Source: JBKBMT01 sp046295655
GTDB taxonomy: Bacteria; Pseudomonadota; Alphaproteobacteria; Rhodobacterales; Rhodobacteraceae
Assembly (NCBI GenBank): GCA_046295655.1
Contig: JBKBMT010000002.1
Location: 1-64,000, forward strand
Direction of reading: 5' to 3'
Length of the DNA stretch: 64,000 nucleotides
Every line of letters begins with the position of its first letter. Positions within the stretch are counted from its first letter, which is position 1. Shown piece after piece: positions 59,450-64,000 of this stretch. The notes beneath the pieces were generated by a model. The model had not been told where the DNA came from. It saw nothing but the letters and a program-made list of their open reading frames with translations, and searched no databases. The position numbers were made by a program, and so were the translations under genes.

Positions 59450-60192
59450 GCGGAGCAAAGGGGAGTAGCGGCCGAGGTCAGCGCGAATTGAGGGTCAGGA
59501 TCAGGACGGCCAAGGGGCGCAAGCTGTCCTCGACCCGCTGGCTGGAACGGCAACTGAACGATCCCTACGTCATCCGTGCCCGAAAGGAAGGCTTCCGCGG
59601 CCGCGCGGCCTTCAAGATCATGGAACTCGACGACCGGTTCGGTTTTCTTGTCCCAGGCGCGCGGGTGGTCGATCTGGGCTGCGCCCCCGGGGGCTGGACT
59701 CAGGTTGCGGTGGCGCGCGTCAATGCCCTGGGCGACCGGCCGGGCAGGCCGCAGGGCCGGGTACTTGCCGTCGATCTGCAGGAGGTCGCGCCGATTGCGG
59801 GGGCCGAGATCCATCGCCTCGATTTCATGGAGGACGGCGCCGAGGAGAAGGTGAAGGCATGGCTCGGCGGCAAGGCCGATGTGGTGATGTCCGACATGGC
59901 GCCGGCCGCCTCGGGGCACAAGGGCACCGATCACCTGCGCATCGTCGCGCTGTGCGAGGCGGCCGCCGAATTCGCCTTCGACGTCCTGGAGGATGGCGGC
60001 ACCTTTGTTGCAAAAGTGTTGGCCGGTGGCGCCGAGAACGCGTTGCAGGCGACCTTGAAGCGGAATTTCCGCAAGGTCGCCAACGTCAAACCACCGGCCA
60101 GCAGGGCCGACAGTTCCGAGAAGTTCGTCATTGCCCAGGGCTTCCGCGGGCGCTGGCAGGACGTTCGCGATGCCGCCGGGGAGACGGGCTGA
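59446..60192 (+). CDS. rlmE: 23S rRNA 2'-O-methyltransferase RlmE (FtsJ/RrmJ)
   Basis: 248 aa, GTG start within the GTGA overlap with the phosphatase gene. The SAM-binding motif VVDLGCAPGGWTQVA and the K-D-K-E tetrad can be placed in ARKEGFRGRAAFKIMELD, SDMAPAASGHKGTDHLR, GTFVAKVLAGG and ASRADSSEKFVIA. A basic N-terminal extension of about 35 residues likely aids RNA binding. It methylates U2552 of 23S rRNA in the late 50S subunit. It is convergent with the acyltransferase gene, with only two bases between stops. Confidence 0.96.
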   Translation: MSGAKGSSGRGQRELRVRIRTAKGRKLSSTRWLERQLNDPYVIRARKEGFRGRAAFKIMELDDRFGFLVPGARVVDLGCAPGGWTQVAVARVNALGDRPGRPQGRVLAVDLQEVAPIAGAEIHRLDFMEDGAEEKVKAWLGGKADVVMSDMAPAASGHKGTDHLRIVALCEAAAEFAFDVLEDGGTFVAKVLAGGAENALQATLKRNFRKVANVKPPASRADSSEKFVIAQGFRGRWQDVRDAAGETG

Positions 60193-60194
60193 GA

Positions 60195-61034
60195 TCAGGC
60201 GGCGACCGCTCCGAAGGCGCTGCGCACCGCCGCCTCGCAATGGGCCGCAAGTTCCTTCCGGCCGGGGAAGTCCGACACCTTGACCGGCGGATGGAACACC
60301 ACCTCGACAGATCCCTGACGCGGCGCGGCCAGAAGCTTCAGCAGATGAGGGCCGAATTCCATGTCGCCCCACCAGCCGTAGAATCGCGGATCCTCGCCTT
60401 CGGGGGCCCGGTAGATCACGCTGACCGGCTGGACATGCAGGATCCGGTCGAGCCCGTCGGCGAAGAAGGCGGCAAAGAGCGTCGATTTGAACGGCAGCAC
60501 CCGCAACCCGTCCGTCGATGTCCCCTCGGGAAAGAACAGCAGCTTGTGCCCCGCCCGGAGCCGTGCCTCGAACAGATTCTTCTGCGCCATCGCATCCGAC
60601 CCCTTGCGCCGGATGAATACAGTGCCGGTTGCCCGGGCGAGCCAGCCGATACCCGGCCAACCCGCGACCTCGGCCTTGGACACGAAGTAGATCCGCTGCG
60701 GCGCGTTCAGGGTGAAGATGTCCAGCCAGCTTGCGTGATTGGCGACCACCGCGCCCTTCAGCCGCATCGGCCTGCCACGGGTGACGAACCGGATGCCCAG
60801 GATCACGAAGGCCGATCGGCAGACGAACTGCGTGATCCATGGTGTCACCGGGCGCTGCAACCCGAACAGCGGCCGCTCGACCAGCCGCATGAGCAGCAGC
60901 AGGACAAGGCAACCATATGTCACGGCAGCCAGCGCCCCGCCCCGCAGTCCTGCCCGGACCCAGCCCATGGGCGTGATCCGCGCGGGCGGAGAGGGTTCGG
61001 CCCCGTTCCAGAGCGGCCCGTCCGGGCGGCTCAC
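60195..61034 (-). CDS. olsA: 1-acyl-sn-glycerol-3-phosphate/lyso-ornithine lipid acyltransferase (OlsA-like)
   Basis: 279 aa from the GTG at 61034, which overlaps the olsB stop as GTGA; an internal ATG (MGWVRAGLRG) is the alternative. An N-terminal membrane helix (LAAVTYGCLVLLLLMRLV) precedes the PlsC domain with the NHASWLDIF (HxxxxD) motif, FIRRKG and FFPEGTSTDG. As the gene directly follows olsB it most likely adds the second acyl chain to lyso-ornithine lipid, though dual use in phosphatidic acid synthesis is possible. Confidence 0.9.
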   Translation of the reverse strand: MSRPDGPLWNGAEPSPPARITPMGWVRAGLRGGALAAVTYGCLVLLLLMRLVERPLFGLQRPVTPWITQFVCRSAFVILGIRFVTRGRPMRLKGAVVANHASWLDIFTLNAPQRIYFVSKAEVAGWPGIGWLARATGTVFIRRKGSDAMAQKNLFEARLRAGHKLLFFPEGTSTDGLRVLPFKSTLFAAFFADGLDRILHVQPVSVIYRAPEGEDPRFYGWWGDMEFGPHLLKLLAAPRQGSVEVVFHPPVKVSDFPGRKELAAHCEAAVRSAFGAVAA

Positions 61035-61816
61035 GCAGGCCCCCCCTTCTTGCGGACGTAGAATTCGCGGTGCTTGACCGACATGCGGCCGGTGTCCATC
61101 AGCAGGCAGACGTCGGTGGTATTGAAGGCATGATCGATCCACGCGCCCTCTCCCACGAACCCGCCCAGCCGCAGATAGGCCTTGATGAGCGCCGGCGTCG
61201 CCGCCATTGCCGCCCGGCGGTCAAGCTGGTCGGCCGGCACCAGATCCATCGCCTGATAGCTCTCGGGCCGCGCGCGCACACGGATGTCCGACGGGGCGAG
61301 GTGATGGTGATGGAGCCAGGCAAGCGGCATCCGCAACGGCTCCGGATCGGTTCCGTGAAAGGACGCGACACCGAAGAGAATCTCGATCTTCCGGTCGAGG
61401 ACATAGTCGGCAAGGGCATTCCAAAGATGGAACATCGCGGTGCCGCCCCGGTAGTCCCGATGCACGCAGGACCGTCCGAGTTCCAGCAGCCGCCGGCCGG
61501 TGGCCTTGAGCGGCGAGAGGTCGTATTCGCCTTCGGAATAGTAGCGCCCGATCGCTGCCGCCCTGTCCCAGGGCAGCAGCCGGTAGACGCCGACCACATC
61601 GTCCAGCGCCGCCGCGTCGCGGCGGCGGTCGATCAGCAGCAGATGGTCGAAATGGGGGTCGAATTCGTCCCGCTCGAGCCGCTCCGCATGGTCGACAAGC
61701 GGTCCGTCGCCGCCCAGTTCCGAAACGAAGACCTCGTAACGAAGCCGCTGCGCTGCTCGCAGGTCGCGGTCATCCCGCGCAAGTCGCAGGGTCAGATGCG
61801 GTTCTTCCGGCAGCAT
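61031..61816 (-). CDS. olsB: L-ornithine N-alpha-acyltransferase
   Basis: 261 aa from the ATG at 61816, with GGGAGGG upstream. The GNAT-fold OlsB family (also called HlyB/hemolysin-like acyltransferase) is recognised from RLRYEVFVSELGGDGPLVDHAERLERDEFDPHFDHLLL (core: AQRLRYEVFVSEL), VGVYRLLPWDRA, LELGRSCVHRDYRGG and PLAWLHHHHLAPSDI. It attaches a 3-hydroxyacyl chain from ACP to ornithine, the first step of phosphorus-free ornithine lipids. OlsA is encoded next by GTGA overlap. No phosphate box was identified upstream. Confidence 0.93.
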   Translation of the reverse strand: MLPEEPHLTLRLARDDRDLRAAQRLRYEVFVSELGGDGPLVDHAERLERDEFDPHFDHLLLIDRRRDAAALDDVVGVYRLLPWDRAAAIGRYYSEGEYDLSPLKATGRRLLELGRSCVHRDYRGGTAMFHLWNALADYVLDRKIEILFGVASFHGTDPEPLRMPLAWLHHHHLAPSDIRVRARPESYQAMDLVPADQLDRRAAMAATPALIKAYLRLGGFVGEGAWIDHAFNTTDVCLLMDTGRMSVKHREFYVRKKGGPA

Positions 61817-62079
61817 TGGGCCAACACCCTCCCAAGGTGAGCGGTGTTTACCAGCCGCGGCCCGAAAGGCAACCGGATCGCGGCGGCCGAACCGCCGGGT
61901 CTCCGAAAGATCGGAGCGGCCTCCGCAGCGTTTCGTCCCCGCCGACGACGCGCCGGGTTGCCTCGAGGACGGGCCGATTGGTCCAACTTGACCAAAGGTC
62001 ACGGTTTCAGGCGCAACAACTCGCCGGATCGTCGCCGATTTCTCGCCGTGTCATCGGATTGGCGCGGTGCCCGTGATGC

Positions 62080-64000
62080 TCACGACCCACGGTGCCCAAG
62101 GCGCAGTGCCTTGGCTTCCTGCCGGCGGGCATGCAGAACCGGCTCGGTATAGCCCGACGGCTGCTTCCGGCCGCTGAACACGAGATCGCAGGCGGCGCGG
62201 AAGGCAGGCCCGTCGAAGCCCGGCGCCATGGGGCGATAGGCGGGATCGCCTGCGTTCTGACGGTCCACCACCGCGGCCATGCGGCGCATCGCGGCCATCA
62301 CGAAGGCGTCGGACACCACACCGTGGTGCAGCCAGTTGGCCAGCACCTGCGAAGAGATCCGGCAGGTCGCGCGATCCTCCATCAGGCCGACGTCGTGGAT
62401 GTCGGGCACCTTGGAGCAGCCGATACCCTGGTCCACCCAGCGCACGACATAGCCGAGGATACCCTGCGCGTTGTTCTCGACCTCCTCGCGCAGCTCCTGC
62501 TCCGACCAGTTGCGGCCCTCGGCCAGCGGGATCGTCAGCAGATCCTCCAGCCGCCCGCGCGGCCCCCCGGCGGCGATCTCGGACTGGCGGGCGTGGACGT
62601 CCACGCGGTGATAATGCGTGGCGTGCAGCGTCGCGGCGGTGGGGCTGGGCACCCAGGCGCAGGAGGCGCCGGCTTCGGGATGGGCGATCTTCTGCTCGAG
62701 CATCGCCGCCATGAGATCCGGCGCGGCCCACATCCCCTTGCCGATCTGCGCCCGTCCGCGCAAGCCGCAGGCCAGACCGATGTCCACGTTTCGGTCCTCG
62801 TAGGCGCGGATCCAGGGCGTGGACTTCATCTCGCCCTTGCGACGCATCGGCCCGGCCTCCATCGACGTGTGGATCTCGTCGCCGGTGCGGTCGAGGAAGC
62901 CGGTGTTGATGAAGGCGAGCCGCGCCTTCGCCGCCCGGATGCATTCCTTGAGGTTGACCGAGGTGCGCCGTTCCTCGTCCATGATCCCGAGCTTCACGGT
63001 ATTGCGCGCCAGCCCCAGCGTATCCTCGACCAGGTCGAAGACCCGACAGGCGAACTCGACCTCGGCCGGGCCGTGCATCTTTGGCTTCACCACATAGACC
63101 GAGCCATGCACCGAGTTCCGGGGACCGTCCGCGCGGCGCAGATCGTGCAGGGCGCAGAGCGTCGTGACGAAGGCATCCATGATTCCCTCGGGCACCTCGG
63201 CGCCGTCACGGTCGAGGATCGCGGGGCTGGTCATCAGGTGGCCGACGTTGCGCACCAGCATCAGGGCTCGGCCTTTCAGCACCAGCTGCCCGCCGTCGCG
63301 CGCGGTGAAGTGCAGATCCTCGGCCAGCACCCTGCGGAAGCTGCGGCCGCCCTTCTCCACCGTCTCGGCCAGGTCGCCGCGCATCAGGCCAAGCCAGTTG
63401 GAATAGGCCAGAACCTTGTCCTCGGCGTCGACGCACGCGACCGAATCCTCGCAATCCATGATCGCCGACAGCGCCGATTCCAGACGTATGTCGGAAATCC
63501 CGGCCCGGTCCTGCGCGCCGATGCGGCTGGTCCGGTCGATGTCGAGGATCAGGTGCAGACCGTTGTTGCGCAGCACGATTGCGGTCGGCGCATCGGCGGA
63601 TCCGGCGTATCCGGCAAGACGGCCAGGGTCGGCCAGCGCCGGAACCAGCTGGCCGTCCTGCAGGCTGTAGCGCTCCACATCCGCATGGCTTCCCGCCGCC
63701 AGGGGCGCCACGGAATCCAGAAACGCCCGCCCCCAGGCGATGACCCGCGCGCCGCGTTCGGGATCATACCCACCCTCCGGCGGTGGATCACCCAGCGCGT
63801 CGGTCCCGTAGAGCGCGTCGTAAAGCGAGCCCCAGCGCGCATTCGCGGCGTTGAGCGCGTAGCGCGCATTGGTGATCGGCACGACGAGCTGCGGCCCCGC
63901 GACGGCGGCAATCTCGGGGTCGGTCCCGACGGTCTCGACCTCGAAGTCCGGACCATCGGGCAGCAGATAGCCGATCCGCACCAGGAAGTCGCGATAGGCT
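62080..64000 (-). CDS. glcB: Malate synthase G (N-terminus cut by window edge)
   Basis: The leftward frame is open to base 64000, so about 80-90 N-terminal residues are missing from a protein of roughly 720. Diagnostic motifs are DIDRTSRIGAQDRAGISDIRLESA (core SDIRLESALSAIMDCEDSVA), GSVYVVKPKMHGPAEVEF, MDEERRTSVNLKECIR, INTGFLDRTGDEIHTSM and VPDIHDVGLMEDRATCRISSQ, which holds the catalytic aspartate. It condenses glyoxylate with acetyl-CoA. The 263 bp between it and olsB hold the olsB leader; I see no further gene there. Confidence 0.96.
   Translation of the reverse strand, partial: AYRDFLVRIGYLLPDGPDFEVETVGTDPEIAAVAGPQLVVPITNARYALNAANARWGSLYDALYGTDALGDPPPEGGYDPERGARVIAWGRAFLDSVAPLAAGSHADVERYSLQDGQLVPALADPGRLAGYAGSADAPTAIVLRNNGLHLILDIDRTSRIGAQDRAGISDIRLESALSAIMDCEDSVACVDAEDKVLAYSNWLGLMRGDLAETVEKGGRSFRRVLAEDLHFTARDGGQLVLKGRALMLVRNVGHLMTSPAILDRDGAEVPEGIMDAFVTTLCALHDLRRADGPRNSVHGSVYVVKPKMHGPAEVEFACRVFDLVEDTLGLARNTVKLGIMDEERRTSVNLKECIRAAKARLAFINTGFLDRTGDEIHTSMEAGPMRRKGEMKSTPWIRAYEDRNVDIGLACGLRGRAQIGKGMWAAPDLMAAMLEQKIAHPEAGASCAWVPSPTAATLHATHYHRVDVHARQSEIAAGGPRGRLEDLLTIPLAEGRNWSEQELREEVENNAQGILGYVVRWVDQGIGCSKVPDIHDVGLMEDRATCRISSQVLANWLHHGVVSDAFVMAAMRRMAAVVDRQNAGDPAYRPMAPGFDGPAFRAACDLVFSGRKQPSGYTEPVLHARRQEAKALRLGHRGS

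Overview
The window is high-GC DNA from an alphaproteobacterium, most likely of the order Rhodobacterales (Rhodobacter/Paracoccus group). The indicators are an RpoE-ChrR pair whose anti-sigma factor has every zinc ligand at the Rhodobacter sphaeroides residue numbers, a pcaQ-pcaCHG-pcaB locus, an mmsA/acyl-CoA dehydrogenase/HIBCH/mmsB valine locus, an olsBA pair, malate synthase G, and gene-dense operons joined mostly by ATGA or GTGA overlaps. It looks like chromosome: there are no transposases, integrases, phage genes, tRNAs, rRNAs or CRISPR arrays. Both ends cut genes (an MFS transporter at the left, glcB at the right).

Layout. 1-4404: an oxidative-stress module, with a leftward lipid operon (flavin amine oxidase, DUF1365, MFS transporter) divergent from rpoE-chrR; each side carries a TGATCC-N18-TA promoter. 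4591-16678: a leftward housekeeping run (rsmB, heparinase-like gene, purH, lspA, DUF3035 lipoprotein, two M16 peptidases, mutL, rmuC, hutD). 16728-20239: sdhAF4, a NYN/LOTUS protein, a TetR regulator, the ferritin/VIT1-type iron exporter mbfA and a nitroreductase. 20220-25075: protocatechuate catabolism (pcaQ divergent from pcaC-pcaH-pcaG-BKACE-pcaB). 25139-33059: a CbiX-type chelatase, an RTX protein, an outer-membrane polysaccharide export lipoprotein, the complete dTDP-L-rhamnose set rmlCBDA and a glycosyltransferase.

33107-42650: valine catabolism (acyl-CoA dehydrogenase, hydroxyisobutyryl-CoA hydrolase, mmsB, and mmsA with a divergent LysR regulator), split by a 3.7 kb block of four small secreted proteins that all end in a VPLPA-CTERM-type sorting signal. 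42699-47578: a CBS-domain protein, coaD, a CPA1 antiporter with a cyclic-nucleotide-type domain, a 46-codon membrane micro-protein and gap. 47842-55762: a form II (BMS-type) CO dehydrogenase-like cluster (coxE; coxS-coxL-coxM; MoeA-like and XdhC/CoxI maturation genes). 55841-58043: a folate C1 module. 58316-64000: ppx/gppA-rlmE, the olsBA ornithine-lipid pair and glcB.

The most interesting items are the VPLPA-CTERM island and the element shared upstream of two of its genes, the paired sigma-E promoters, the 22-bp palindrome in front of the valine operon, the pca operon that has a beta-keto acid cleavage enzyme but no pcaD, and the conserved-looking micro-ORF behind gap. All functional calls rest on reading motifs and gene context by eye; no database search was run.
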